64,000 nt of DNA from JALEFZ01 sp964564415. GTDB taxonomy: Bacteria; Bacteroidota; Bacteroidia; J057. The stretch is taken from the NCBI GenBank assembly GCA_964564415.1, contig CAZMAV010000016.1:52405-116404 (forward strand), given 5' to 3'. This document shows positions 11,701 to 20,430 of this stretch, piece after piece (the stretch's first letter is position 1; each line of letters opens with the position of its first letter). The notes below the pieces were generated by a model. The model saw only the letters and a list, made by a program, of their open reading frames with translations, was not told the DNA's origin and ran no database searches. The position numbers and the translations under genes were made by a program.

Positions 11701-13144
11701 CTACATCCACGAGATCGGGACTGAAACCAGGAATATTGTTGTTAGGAACCACAGAGAGTTCAACCTCATTACATCCCAGTCGATCGTAGGCAGTGGTAAA
11801 AGCACTTTCTCCGTCAAATACATTGATGACGATGGTAAACTGGTTGATACCAGGAATAGGGCAGGCGTCATCTTTGAGGGTGACCAACATAAAATAAGTT
11901 CCTCGGAATCCTGGTGGAGGGGTCCAACAGAAGCGTCCGGTGGGAGCTTGTCCACTAATGGTGTCCGTTACGGCGGGGTTGTTGGCATCGACGAAAGTAG
12001 CTCCGGGAAGATTTCCTCCCCAATACATGGTATAGTTCAGAGAAGTATCGGCAGGTATGGTAGGTATATCGAAGCAAACTTCTGCCCCGGCACATACGGC
12101 TACTTGATCATAGGAAACAGAGCCTACGTTGTTGGAACCTACGGTTACATTTTGTACACCACCCGTACTAGGGTTAGGGAAGGGGCAAAGTCCTGCGGGA
12201 AGGACTGTCACCTGGACGTCTCTAACTACCTGTCCGATTTGGACTCCGTTTCTAAATTCTCTTACCACAATACAGAGGACGCCTACCTGGACAGTTCCTG
12301 TAGGAGAGGGATCGAAGGTAAGATCACCTGTGAGGGGATTAATGGATACGTCCCAGGTAGGCCCCAGGGGAGCTTGGGGAGCGAATCCGTTGTTAACATC
12401 ATAGTCTACCTGACCGAAGGCTCCGTCGCTACAAGGACCGAGTTCGTAGGCCAGCGAGTCTCCATCGGGGTCGAATGCACCCTGGTTGAAGGTAGAAAGT
12501 TGTCCTTCGCAGATATAAGCGATAGGAGGCACGGATTCTCCAGAGACGGGATTGATGAATCTTGGAGAGCTATTACAAGGAGTAATGCTGAGGTCAATCT
12601 GGGTATCTCCAGTGTAGAGACCGTCGTTGCTGGCTCCTGAGGTGATGGCTCCGTTTCTACAACAGCTTCCGTAGGTCAGGTTGTATTTGGTACAGGCTGC
12701 ACCTACGTTACAGAAGTCGTAATCTCTGTAGAAGATGGCCTCTGCTGAACCATTGATGATGGGGTTGCCAGTGGTACTCAGACAACCTGTAGGGTGATTG
12801 GCAGGGTTGCTGAGCAGGGAAGGACAAATAGGGGTTACCTCCACAAAACTCTGTATGGTCCAGGGACCGATGGGGCTGGGATCGGGGCAAGCTCCGTTGT
12901 CGGACTCAAACCCAAAGCCCGACATTTCAGAGGCGGGATTGGGAGCGTTTGCCATGCTTACAGGTATATAGCTACTGGATGCACTTCCGGTACAGTCATA
13001 ATAGATGTTGGAATATACCCGGTAGGTACAACTTCCAGTACATTCGTATGAAATGTCGAGACCCATAAGGTGTGTAGCCCAGCTGATACCAGGGCTAAGA
13101 ACCAGAGTAAGGCCGACTAAAAAAGAGTAGAGATTCTTCTTCAT
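8789..13144 (-). CDS. Giant secreted PKD-repeat protein with T9SS type B (gliding-motility-associated) C-terminus
   Basis: 1451-aa cell-surface protein. Signal peptide (1-23, ending SWA), then a Cys-rich N-terminal region starting THLMGLDISYECTGSC and containing ICEGQLSTFNQGAFDPDGDS. Residues about 540-780 hold Ig-like repeats; six PKD domains follow, each with a WDFGD-type core (WEWNFGDG, YYWDFGDG, WAWDFGD, YIWDLGNG, WIYEFGDA, YRWDFGDG). The last 85 residues (VASAFSPNNDGINENF ... GTVTLLR) are the CHU_C/gliding-motility-associated domain that directs T9SS export and surface attachment. Probably adhesive; ligand unknown. Divergent from a paralogue at 13755. Confidence 0.9.
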   Translation of the reverse strand: MKKNLYSFLVGLTLVLSPGISWATHLMGLDISYECTGSCTYRVYSNIYYDCTGSASSSYIPVSMANAPNPASEMSGFGFESDNGACPDPSPIGPWTIQSFVEVTPICPSLLSNPANHPTGCLSTTGNPIINGSAEAIFYRDYDFCNVGAACTKYNLTYGSCCRNGAITSGASNDGLYTGDTQIDLSITPCNSSPRFINPVSGESVPPIAYICEGQLSTFNQGAFDPDGDSLAYELGPCSDGAFGQVDYDVNNGFAPQAPLGPTWDVSINPLTGDLTFDPSPTGTVQVGVLCIVVREFRNGVQIGQVVRDVQVTVLPAGLCPFPNPSTGGVQNVTVGSNNVGSVSYDQVAVCAGAEVCFDIPTIPADTSLNYTMYWGGNLPGATFVDANNPAVTDTISGQAPTGRFCWTPPPGFRGTYFMLVTLKDDACPIPGINQFTIVINVFDGESAFTTAYDRLGCNEVELSVVPNNNIPGFSPDLVDVEWYGNGNLEFNPNTFDSSFIHFYPAPDTYFYSVLVTDELGCTTTLTGIVPLTTGAIADAGQDVTICSNNPFTLGAPTIPGQTYTWTPSVNLSDTNVAEPNFTFINNSDTTATFNYVLEVSDTTCTTFDYVNISVNAAVEASILPANPSICPGDSITLRAVPNIGTATSTQFLWSNGDTSETITLAPTENTTYSVVIFSDSAGGCASLPTDVEVSINDFPTANITGDLKVCPGGSTVLTASGGASYEWSTGQTGSSITFANFTGGDTLVSVIPTNSQGCQGTPDTVRLTSDVVPEAFFDNSTACLGGITEFRDSSTISSGNIVSWEWNFGDGSNLSNEENPGHTYRSDGAYFTSLIVTSDNGCSDQYLREVVVQPSPQVDFNFEDVCQGVASQFTSNTSIANPGNIDQYYWDFGDGSLDSGFQVTHDYAEFGFYNVSLRVVSDEGCSNTFVQTTKIHPNPAADFALQSACEDTTTFFTNLATVPGDFDFVAEWAWDFGDPNSGTANNSSAINPGHAYDEGGNYTINMAVTTDKGCVDQISKEITINPHPVADFVYDQTCENEQTLFEANVSAGQNSEILNYIWDLGNGQTRERSRRAQTIYQMNGGAGVYEVTLVAVATGNCTDTARKQVVINPQPSPDFEVPPVCLYDSSQFTNLSTIASGSIDSWIYEFGDASSVFGANPSHLYFEPGTYQVTLTTVSDSGCSNSVKRISRVWEEPAFTFFQNDTVCFGDQAQLLAVSDPEHNITWHLDKNTQDVVSTGNSFITAPMPFTSTYFVQATSSKGCRSDRFPVTALVRDAENFDMFVSDNVVEMPQALVNFAVGSTVEIEDYRWDFGDGNFSTSSDPSHEYNAPGLFEVTLQIVDRYGCEITLQDAVEVKRISTIEVASAFSPNNDGINENFFIRYYNVSNISVQIFNRTGQLVYETTDPNFRWDGTHEGRVLQEGVYVYVVSGNDLDGNDISEVGTVTLLR

Positions 13145-13416
13145 GGTGACTCAATGTTGACTCCTGAACTTTTGATTTTTCTTTATTTTTGCCCGAGGAA
13201 AAAGAATTAGCAATAAAAACTTTATTTTAGGATAAGCATAGGGAAAACTAAATGTTTAGAAGAGGATCATCTTTAGGCCTGAATGGCAACACTGACTTAT
13301 CCTAAATCCTTTTGTTCGGGGGGGAGTTGTCAAAAACCTTTGGCTAAAATAAGAAAAAAACTATTCAACGCTTAATTTTGATGTACAGATGGTAATTAGT
13401 TTTGTTTAAACGTAAA

Positions 13417-13436
13417 GTACAACAATTAAATTGTAC
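13417..13436. promoter_or_regulatory. Inverted repeat in divergent control region
   Basis: GTACAA (13417-13422) and TTGTAC (13431-13436) separated by eight A/T-rich bases, in the 610-base region between two divergent giant genes. Form suits a dimeric repressor site; function inferred. Confidence 0.3.
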
Positions 13437-13567
13437 GATTTTTAGTTTAAAACAAATGTTCCACAACATACACAAGTCCCCTGAAATGTAGTGTAGGGTA
13501 CATGACTTTTCCCTTCTAGTTTTCCAAGAAAAATTTGAAATTCATCTCAAATAGCCGTTTTTACCCT

Positions 13568-13592
13568 TCAAGGTTAGATTCATAAACCTTGA
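13568..13592. promoter_or_regulatory. 8-bp inverted repeat in divergent control region
   Basis: TCAAGGTT (13568-13575) and AACCTTGA (13585-13592), perfect arms with a 9-base spacer, about 80 bases upstream of the -33 element proposed for the rightward giant gene. Could be an activator or repressor site. The rest of 13145-13754 is AT-rich and holds no coding sequence. Confidence 0.35.
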
Positions 13593-13671
13593 GATATGTA
13601 TCTATGAAAATTCATATATTTTAGATATCGAATTTTTTTAAAAAATGCCAGGATTGACCTAACAAAGCTTC

Positions 13672-13702
13672 TTGGTATCGTTTAGATAATATGTTATGTT
13701 TG
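13672..13702 (+). promoter_or_regulatory. Candidate promoter of the 1803-aa gene
   Basis: TTG at 13672-13674, 20-base spacer, then TATGTTTG at 13695-13702, an exact TAnnTTTG match. Predicted start of transcription is near 13709, giving a leader of roughly 45 bases before the ATG at 13755. Confidence 0.6.
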
Positions 13703-13754
13703 TTATAGTATGCATAAAGTGTGTTTGTCTATTGGATAGATTTTACCTATACCC

Positions 13755-16700
13755 ATGAAATTAACTACCCGTTTTTATTGCCTGCCTCTCATGGTGGCGA
13801 TGATGACTGTATTCTTCTCCAGTCAGCTATCTGCCAGCCACCTGATGGGGGTCGACATCGCTTACGAATGTCTCGACAGTTGCAACTACCGGATCTTTCA
13901 CACCACCTACTATGATTGTACCGGTAGCCTTATGAGAAGTAACAACTACACCCCACTTCCTCCCGGAGGAATAGGATCAAATCCTCCTCCAAGTCCGGGT
14001 ACTCAGATTGATTTTCAAGGAAATATCCCCGGTTGTGGGGCGCCTTTGGAGCTCACCCAGTGGGTGCTAGACTCTACCTTTGGAGGATCCGGTTATGTGG
14101 ATGTGACTCCAGTTTGTCCCACCATTACTACGGGTTGTGAAGTTGTAAACAACTGGGATGTGAGAGGTGTGGTCGGTGTGCGCTACGTGCGCGACTACAG
14201 CTTTTGCAATGTGAGCTGTGATCAAATTACCCTGCAATGGGACCTCTGTTGTAGGAATAACGCAATCAACTCTACCAGCAATCCCGCCAGTGATGCCATC
14301 TATGTCGACAACCTTGTGATCGACTTCCTCAATGCACCCTGTAATTCCTCTCCTAAGTTTGAGGAGCCACCCATTCCATACCTTTGTGAAGGACAGTCCT
14401 TCACTTTCAACCAGGGAGTATTTGATCCAGACGGCGACTCCCTTCGCTTCTTCCTTGGAGATTGCCTGGAAGGAAACAACAACCCCGTGGATTACATCAC
14501 AGGAGGTGGTTTTAGTGCCCAGCAACCTTTAGGAGCAGGCTGGAACGTAACTGTAGACTCCCTGACAGGGGACATCACCATGACCCCTTCGCCCAACGGT
14601 CCTGCTGTGACGGCGATCATGTGTGTCTATGTGGAAGAATACGACCGGGCAACCGGAACCCTTATCGGTCAGACGGTGAGGGATATGCAGATTACAGTTA
14701 TCCCTTGTAATGGTCAGAATACCTTCCCTGTGATAGACAGCCTGACCAACTTATCCCAGGGCAACAGCCAGACGGGGCCCTTCGACCTTACGATATGCGC
14801 CTGTGAATTGGTCTGCTTCGATATCCCTGGTTTTGATCCCGACTCTAATCAAAATCATACCTTGTTTTGGAGCAGAAATTTGCCTGGAGCCTACCTTACC
14901 TCTCCCCTTCAGCCGAGCTTGACCACAGATACCCTTATTTTTGGTCCCAACGATTCGATTCAGGGCAGGTTTTGTTGGATTCCTCAGGAAGCAGGTTTTT
15001 ACACCACGACCTTTACCTTGCGGGACGATGGTTGTCCGATTTTGGGACAAAATCAGTACACAGCAAAAATCAGGGTAGTCACCTGCTCCCTTGACCCCAT
15101 CGCTACAGCAACGCGGACAGATTGTTATGAAGTTCGTTTTGACGGAACTCCATGTGGGGGAGGTTCTGAAAATATTGATTTTAGTTGGTCTGGTGAAGGA
15201 GGTTTGACCGGAGATTCCAGTTCCGTGGTATGGGACTTTGGAGGTCCGGGAACTTACACCTATACCCTGACCATCGTCGACTCTGCAGGTCAGACAGCTT
15301 CTGTAACAGACAGCATCACCTTATTTAACACGGCCACAGCCAATGCTGGCCCAGACCGCTCTCTTTGCTCTTTCCAGCCTGGCACCATCGGGACGCCTGC
15401 CAAAGCCGGTTATACCTACGCCTGGAACAGTCCCCAGGGAATCGGCTGGAATGGAAGTCCTAACCCTAGGGTAGCAGAGCCGGAGGTTGTTTATGTTAAC
15501 TCTTCGCAAAATCCCGTAACCATTTCCTATTCCCTGATAGCTACGGATGCCATCGGTTGTGAGGCCACGGATACGGTCAACGTAACCTACGAGCCTACCG
15601 TTCCCAATGACTTCTTCCTTAGCAACGATGTCTGTGTAGATGAACCTACTGTAATCCAGTATAGTGCTCCGCTACTTTCAGGGGCCACTTACACCTGGGA
15701 TTATGATGGGGCTGTGGGTACCCTCAACGGACCCGGACCTCATAGCATTGTGTGGAGTACACCCGGAGTCAAGACGGTCAAGCTGGTCGTCAATGCAGAC
15801 GGTTGTGATTCCGATACGGGAAGGTTTGATATCACGGTATTCGAGAAGCCAAGTTCAGACTTCTTGATTGCCCCGACTGCTTGTCAGGACGGTCCTGTTT
15901 CTATTACCTACAGCGGCAATGCTGATACGACAAGCGCCACCTTGACCTGGGATTTTGATGGGGGAATTGCTACTCGTACTGCTTCTGGTTATGATGTCGT
16001 CTGGACTTCTTTCGGTTCCAAGGCCGTACGCCTGACAGTAGAAGAAAACGGCTGTGTCAGCGACGAAACAGTTAAAAATACAGTTGTCATCCCTACTCCT
16101 TCTGGAGACTTCTTCGTGCAGGATTCCATATGTGAAGGAGATGTAGCCCAGGTTACTTACACGGGTTTCAATGCTCCTTCGGCCTCCTTTGACTGGGACT
16201 TTGATGGCGGCAACCTTATCAGCGGTGCTGGCATCGGACCTTATCAGGTAAGTTGGTCTACCTCAGGCCCCAAGGATATTTGCCTGACGGTAAGGGACCA
16301 GGGCTGTAGGTCTGTTCGTACCTGTAAGCAGGTAGCCGTATCTGGAGAGCCTAATCTTGACATTGACCCTGTCGCCAACCAGTGCTTTAACGGGAACAGC
16401 TTTAGCTTCTCTGCTACAGGAGGCACTGCCGATAGCTATCTATGGGATTTTGGGTCAGGAGCCTTTCCAAGGTTTTCTCAAGATCGCCTTCCTAGTTCAG
16501 TAACCTATTCTACCCCCGGCATCAAGACTGTCAGATTGGTAGCCACGGACAATGGCTGTGGAGGAGACACCAGCATAGTTACCTTTGAAGTAGTGGATGA
16601 GCCCTCTGCCGACTTCCAGGTTAGTGCTCTTCAGCTCTGCTCCAGAGAAAATATAGACTTTAGCTACCTGGGCACGGTTTCAGGACCTACCCAGACCTTT

Positions 16701-19166
16701 ACCTGGGACTTTGGTTCCAATGCGGTACCTGCTTCATCCTCTCAGACCAATCCCGGAAATATTTCCTACACCCAGGCTGGAAGTAAGGATGTTACCCTGA
16801 CGGTCAGCTACAAGGGCTGTACGGTATCGACTACCCAGACGGTGCAGGTCAACGAAGCTCCAGTTGTGGATGCAGGTTTTGACAAAGAGTACTGTGAGGG
16901 TGATGGAGGAGTCCGAGTCAATGGTTCGGCCTCTGGAGGTAAGTTGCCCTACTTCTATTCTTGGACCTGCGAAACGGGCAACGGTGGTTGTGGAATCGAC
17001 TCTGTCAATTCTGCCCAGCCATTTCTCAACCCTCAGGTAAGCAATCCCACCGAAGAAGTAAGCTATTACTTTGAAGTTACGGATGCTGCCGGCTGTACCA
17101 GTGCCCTTGATTCCGTAACGGTAACTGTGAAGGCCAAGCCCAAGTTGGATGCTGGTGCTGATGCGGCGGTCTGTCCTCCCAATGCCCCAGGTTTCCAACT
17201 GCAGGGTAAAATCAGGAGCGACAACAATGCCCCTCAGCCTATCACTTACGAATGGTTCCCGACTAGAGGGCTGGATAATCCAAATTCATTGACCCCTGAT
17301 GCTCGTCCGGATACGACGACGATATATACCCTCACAGGAACCTCTGTCAACGGTTGTTCCTCCAGGGCGACGACCACAGACCCTCGTTCCAGCATGACCC
17401 TTACGGTCAAGGCAGCCCCTAGCGCAGAAGCCGGTCAGGATGTAGGGATCTGTTTTGGAGAAAGTGTTCAACTCAATGGTTTTGCCTCAGGTGCAGGACC
17501 CAACTATACTTACACTTGGACGCCTGCCCTTCCTGGGACAGTAGATAACCCCAGTTCTCCGTCACCTACGGTAACTCCGAATGCAACCACGACCTTCTTC
17601 CTGGTTGTGAGTTCTGGGGACTGTAGTGCTGCGGACAGCGTGAAGGTAACTGTAGATACCAAGCCAACAGTAACTGCTGGCCGAGACCTGGATATCTGTA
17701 AGTTTGAAAGCAGGATGTTGGACGGAAAGGCGGATGGAGACCCCAACGCTACCCTCTACAATTATTCCTGGACACCTGGACTGGGACTTTCTGACTCTAC
17801 AGTAGCTACCCCCTCAGCCACTCCTGAGGTAACGACCACCTACACGGTCATCGCAAGCACAGATGCAGGTTGTGAATCTGAACCGGAAAGCATCAACATT
17901 GATGTACTGCCCACCCCTGAAGTAGACCTGCTTCAAGGCGATACGGTGATATGTGCCGGACAGCCCCTCTTCCTGGAGGCAGTCCACACCTATAGTGGAG
18001 TCGCACTGGAGACAGAGTATAGCTGGACCCCGCAGGAGTTTGCCAACCCCTTTATGGGAGATTCGCTTACGACGGCCTTCCCCATCCGTACAGGATATAT
18101 CGAGGTGGAAGCTTCTACACTCGGAGGACGTTGCTCGACAACCGACCGATTCCTGGTCGAAGTAAATCCCGCGATCTCAGTCAATATTGAGGCGGATACC
18201 AATCGTATCTGTGAAGGCGATGCCATCGAATTGAGAGCCGTTGGAGGCCTCGGATCTTCGTCCTATCAGTGGATTCCCTCTGTAGGGCTGAGCAGCGATC
18301 TGGTTCGCAATCCATTGGCCACTCCTAATAGCACCACCAACTATCAGGTGGTCCTGATAGAAGGTGCCTGTAAAGACACAGCTGACTTCCTGGTGGACGT
18401 TACACCTACCCCGAGGGCGGATTACTTTGTAGACCTAGACCGCGGATGTGGAGAATTGACTGTTAGCTTCAATAACAATACCCCCGATGCGGAAGCTTTT
18501 ATCTGGGACTTCGGTGATGGGTCAGAATTGAGCAACGAGCCCAATCCCGTCTATACCTATGGCCAGCCCGGTAACTATACCGTCAAGCTGACCACAGTAG
18601 GTGCTAATCTCTGTGAGACCAGTACTGAAAATATCACCGTATTTGTCGCTCCTCTGCCAGAGGCCGACTTCAGTACAGCGCCAACCCTCAATACTGAACT
18701 TCCCCTGCCTGAAGCGAGGGTATTGTTCACTGACCTCTCAGCAGATGCTGTCTCCTGGCTATGGGACTTTGGAGATGGAAATGTTTCCACCCTACAAAAT
18801 CCTGAGCACATCTACACCGAAGCCGGTTCTTACACTGTAACATTGACCATTACCGATCAGAATGGCTGTGTAAGCTCGGTCAATTACGGACAGTTTACTG
18901 TCTTCGAGCCATCGCTCTTTATTCCGACAGTATTCACGCCTAACGGTGATGGTTCCAATGACCAGTTTATTGTCCAGTACGATGGTACGGAAGATATCAA
19001 TATCATGGTAATGGACCGCTGGGGACGTACCCTTTTCGAGACCCGTACCCCCGGAGATCCCTGGGACGGAACCTACAACGGAGCTGAGGTAACTGAGGGA
19101 ACCTATTACTATGCAGTCAAAGTCGGTCAGAAACTCAACAGAGGAAACCTGACCCTCCTACGCTAA
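13755..19166 (+). CDS. Giant secreted PKD/Ig-repeat protein with T9SS type B C-terminus
   Basis: 1803-aa paralogue of the leftward neighbour. Signal peptide (about 1-27), then the same Cys-rich N-terminal module (SHLMGVDIAYECLDSCNY, LCEGQSFTFNQGVFDPDGDS). Five PKD-like repeats with WDYDGA/WDFDGG/WDFGSG cores occupy about 620-1030; four or five Ig-like repeats opening with AG.D..IC and containing Y.W.P follow (about 1035-1560), then two classical PKD domains (WDFGDGSELSN, WDFGDGNVSTL). The final ~85 residues (FIPTVFTPNGDGSNDQF ... GNLTLLR) are the gliding-motility-associated T9SS domain. Likely adhesin or matrix protein; ligand unknown. Confidence 0.9.
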   Translation: MKLTTRFYCLPLMVAMMTVFFSSQLSASHLMGVDIAYECLDSCNYRIFHTTYYDCTGSLMRSNNYTPLPPGGIGSNPPPSPGTQIDFQGNIPGCGAPLELTQWVLDSTFGGSGYVDVTPVCPTITTGCEVVNNWDVRGVVGVRYVRDYSFCNVSCDQITLQWDLCCRNNAINSTSNPASDAIYVDNLVIDFLNAPCNSSPKFEEPPIPYLCEGQSFTFNQGVFDPDGDSLRFFLGDCLEGNNNPVDYITGGGFSAQQPLGAGWNVTVDSLTGDITMTPSPNGPAVTAIMCVYVEEYDRATGTLIGQTVRDMQITVIPCNGQNTFPVIDSLTNLSQGNSQTGPFDLTICACELVCFDIPGFDPDSNQNHTLFWSRNLPGAYLTSPLQPSLTTDTLIFGPNDSIQGRFCWIPQEAGFYTTTFTLRDDGCPILGQNQYTAKIRVVTCSLDPIATATRTDCYEVRFDGTPCGGGSENIDFSWSGEGGLTGDSSSVVWDFGGPGTYTYTLTIVDSAGQTASVTDSITLFNTATANAGPDRSLCSFQPGTIGTPAKAGYTYAWNSPQGIGWNGSPNPRVAEPEVVYVNSSQNPVTISYSLIATDAIGCEATDTVNVTYEPTVPNDFFLSNDVCVDEPTVIQYSAPLLSGATYTWDYDGAVGTLNGPGPHSIVWSTPGVKTVKLVVNADGCDSDTGRFDITVFEKPSSDFLIAPTACQDGPVSITYSGNADTTSATLTWDFDGGIATRTASGYDVVWTSFGSKAVRLTVEENGCVSDETVKNTVVIPTPSGDFFVQDSICEGDVAQVTYTGFNAPSASFDWDFDGGNLISGAGIGPYQVSWSTSGPKDICLTVRDQGCRSVRTCKQVAVSGEPNLDIDPVANQCFNGNSFSFSATGGTADSYLWDFGSGAFPRFSQDRLPSSVTYSTPGIKTVRLVATDNGCGGDTSIVTFEVVDEPSADFQVSALQLCSRENIDFSYLGTVSGPTQTFTWDFGSNAVPASSSQTNPGNISYTQAGSKDVTLTVSYKGCTVSTTQTVQVNEAPVVDAGFDKEYCEGDGGVRVNGSASGGKLPYFYSWTCETGNGGCGIDSVNSAQPFLNPQVSNPTEEVSYYFEVTDAAGCTSALDSVTVTVKAKPKLDAGADAAVCPPNAPGFQLQGKIRSDNNAPQPITYEWFPTRGLDNPNSLTPDARPDTTTIYTLTGTSVNGCSSRATTTDPRSSMTLTVKAAPSAEAGQDVGICFGESVQLNGFASGAGPNYTYTWTPALPGTVDNPSSPSPTVTPNATTTFFLVVSSGDCSAADSVKVTVDTKPTVTAGRDLDICKFESRMLDGKADGDPNATLYNYSWTPGLGLSDSTVATPSATPEVTTTYTVIASTDAGCESEPESINIDVLPTPEVDLLQGDTVICAGQPLFLEAVHTYSGVALETEYSWTPQEFANPFMGDSLTTAFPIRTGYIEVEASTLGGRCSTTDRFLVEVNPAISVNIEADTNRICEGDAIELRAVGGLGSSSYQWIPSVGLSSDLVRNPLATPNSTTNYQVVLIEGACKDTADFLVDVTPTPRADYFVDLDRGCGELTVSFNNNTPDAEAFIWDFGDGSELSNEPNPVYTYGQPGNYTVKLTTVGANLCETSTENITVFVAPLPEADFSTAPTLNTELPLPEARVLFTDLSADAVSWLWDFGDGNVSTLQNPEHIYTEAGSYTVTLTITDQNGCVSSVNYGQFTVFEPSLFIPTVFTPNGDGSNDQFIVQYDGTEDINIMVMDRWGRTLFETRTPGDPWDGTYNGAEVTEGTYYYAVKVGQKLNRGNLTLLR

Positions 19167-19198
19167 GCTATCTTTACACATACTTGCATATTAATGTT

Positions 19199-19230
19199 AA
19201 GCCACCCCGATCTTTGGGGTGGCTTTTTTG
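19199..19230 (+). terminator. Intrinsic terminator after 1803-aa gene
   Basis: Perfect stem AAGCCACCCC / GGGGTGGCTT with a 7-base loop, followed by TTTTT, 32 bases past the stop codon. Confidence 0.9.
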
Positions 19231-19308
19231 GGAACCTCACCCTGAATATCCATTCCCCTTTATGGCAAAAAGTCATAAACGGATAGGGGGGTGAAGGAGT
19301 GAGGCTGG

Positions 19309-20412
19309 CTAGAGCCAAAAGGTAGTGAAGCCATCTTCTTCCCAGCGGCGGTACATCATCAGGAGTTTTTCGAGGCTCATGGGGTAGGGAAGGTGCTGTT
19401 TTCGGAGATCTCCCAGGGCATTTTTGAGTTCGGGGTAGGTCATGGCCTCTTTGGGGAGGTCATTGCGACGGGAAAGAAGGAGAATCAACTGGTAGAGGAC
19501 CCTTCTTAGGCTGGGGCTATTGCCATAAATTCGTGGTAGGATTTTTTGCAGGATTTGAAAATCCAGGGCCTCTTGCTCTGAAATAAGTTCCCGAATCTCG
19601 TACCTATTGGCCAGGTAAAAGAGGATTTCATCTCTCACCCGGTATCCAATCGGGCTATCGATTTGCCATAGCAACTCATTGATGTCTCGCAGCAATTTCA
19701 GGGCAGGTAACTGTCGATCCCTTTCTGAAGGAGGGAGATCTTTGAGGTGGACATAAGAAGCCTTCAAGAAATCATTGCCTATGGCAGGACGTTCCTCTAA
19801 TTTTTCTTCCTCCATCAAGATCCAATCCAGGTGAATGTCGTTCATTTCGATGACATTAGCCCGGTCCAGGACCTTTCGGCTGAAGGTATAGCTGGCTTCA
19901 TCGATATTGATGGTTCCGATCAGGTAGAGGTTGTCGGGGAGGCTCCAGCTTTCTCTCTCTTGGGAAAGCTGTTCCGTATAAATATGCTTTCCTTCCTTCT
20001 CACGGGTCTCCATCAGGCTGAGTAGGTCGCTGAGGTAGTATTCAACCCGGGCCAGGTTCATTTCATCTAAGAGAACAAAATGGGGTTGACCGGGCTTTTG
20101 CCGGGCTGATACCAGGGCTTCCCACATAGGACCCGGCTGGAAATTCCCTTTTCCATCCCTATAGCCCAGCAAAAAACTGGCATCTGTCCAGTCAGGTTTG
20201 ACGGGGATCAGGTAGCAATGTTCACGATGACCCAGAGCAGCCGCAAAATGACGGACCAACTGCGTTTTTCCCGTACCCGAGATACCTGCGAGGATGACAA
20301 AGGGCTTGGATTTGAGGCTGAGGTAGAGATTGGCAATGGTTCTTTTGGGATAATAAAATCCCTGGTTACTAATGTAGGCGTGTATGTGTTCGAGGATTTC
20401 TCGAGGGTACAT
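19309..20412 (-). CDS. Orphan McrB-type AAA+ NTPase
   Basis: 367-aa AAA+ protein of the McrB/dynein-related branch. Walker A GISGTGKT (43-50), McrB-type PVKPDWTDASFLLGY (70-84), Walker B VLLDEMN (113-119) followed by LARVEYYLSDLLSLME, and sensor region TINIDEASYTFSRKVLDRAN. In classical McrBC the GTPase drives the McrC nuclease; here no McrC, no DNA-binding N-domain and no nuclease are adjacent, so a restriction role is not supported. A TTG at 20418 lies upstream; ATG at 20412 is chosen. It follows a RibD-like reductase by 18 bases, suggesting one transcript. Confidence 0.75.
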   Translation of the reverse strand: MYPREILEHIHAYISNQGFYYPKRTIANLYLSLKSKPFVILAGISGTGKTQLVRHFAAALGHREHCYLIPVKPDWTDASFLLGYRDGKGNFQPGPMWEALVSARQKPGQPHFVLLDEMNLARVEYYLSDLLSLMETREKEGKHIYTEQLSQERESWSLPDNLYLIGTINIDEASYTFSRKVLDRANVIEMNDIHLDWILMEEEKLEERPAIGNDFLKASYVHLKDLPPSERDRQLPALKLLRDINELLWQIDSPIGYRVRDEILFYLANRYEIRELISEQEALDFQILQKILPRIYGNSPSLRRVLYQLILLLSRRNDLPKEAMTYPELKNALGDLRKQHLPYPMSLEKLLMMYRRWEEDGFTTFWL

Positions 20413-20430
20413 AAGCAAGAGGGGATAAGT

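Noticed and set aside
11948..12640. 230-codon plus-strand frame inside the 1451-aa gene
   Set aside because: Antisense to a gene with strong signal peptide, PKD and export domains; composition is a by-product of the Gly/Thr/Ser-rich repeats.
8789..19166. Repeated motifs in the giant genes as a possible CRISPR or DNA tandem repeat
   Set aside because: The repetition is at protein level (PKD and Ig-like domains); nucleotide copies are diverged and there are no uniform spacers.
19309..20412. McrBC-type restriction system
   Set aside because: Only the ATPase half is present; neighbours on both sides are a reductase and a T9SS cargo gene, with no McrC or nuclease.
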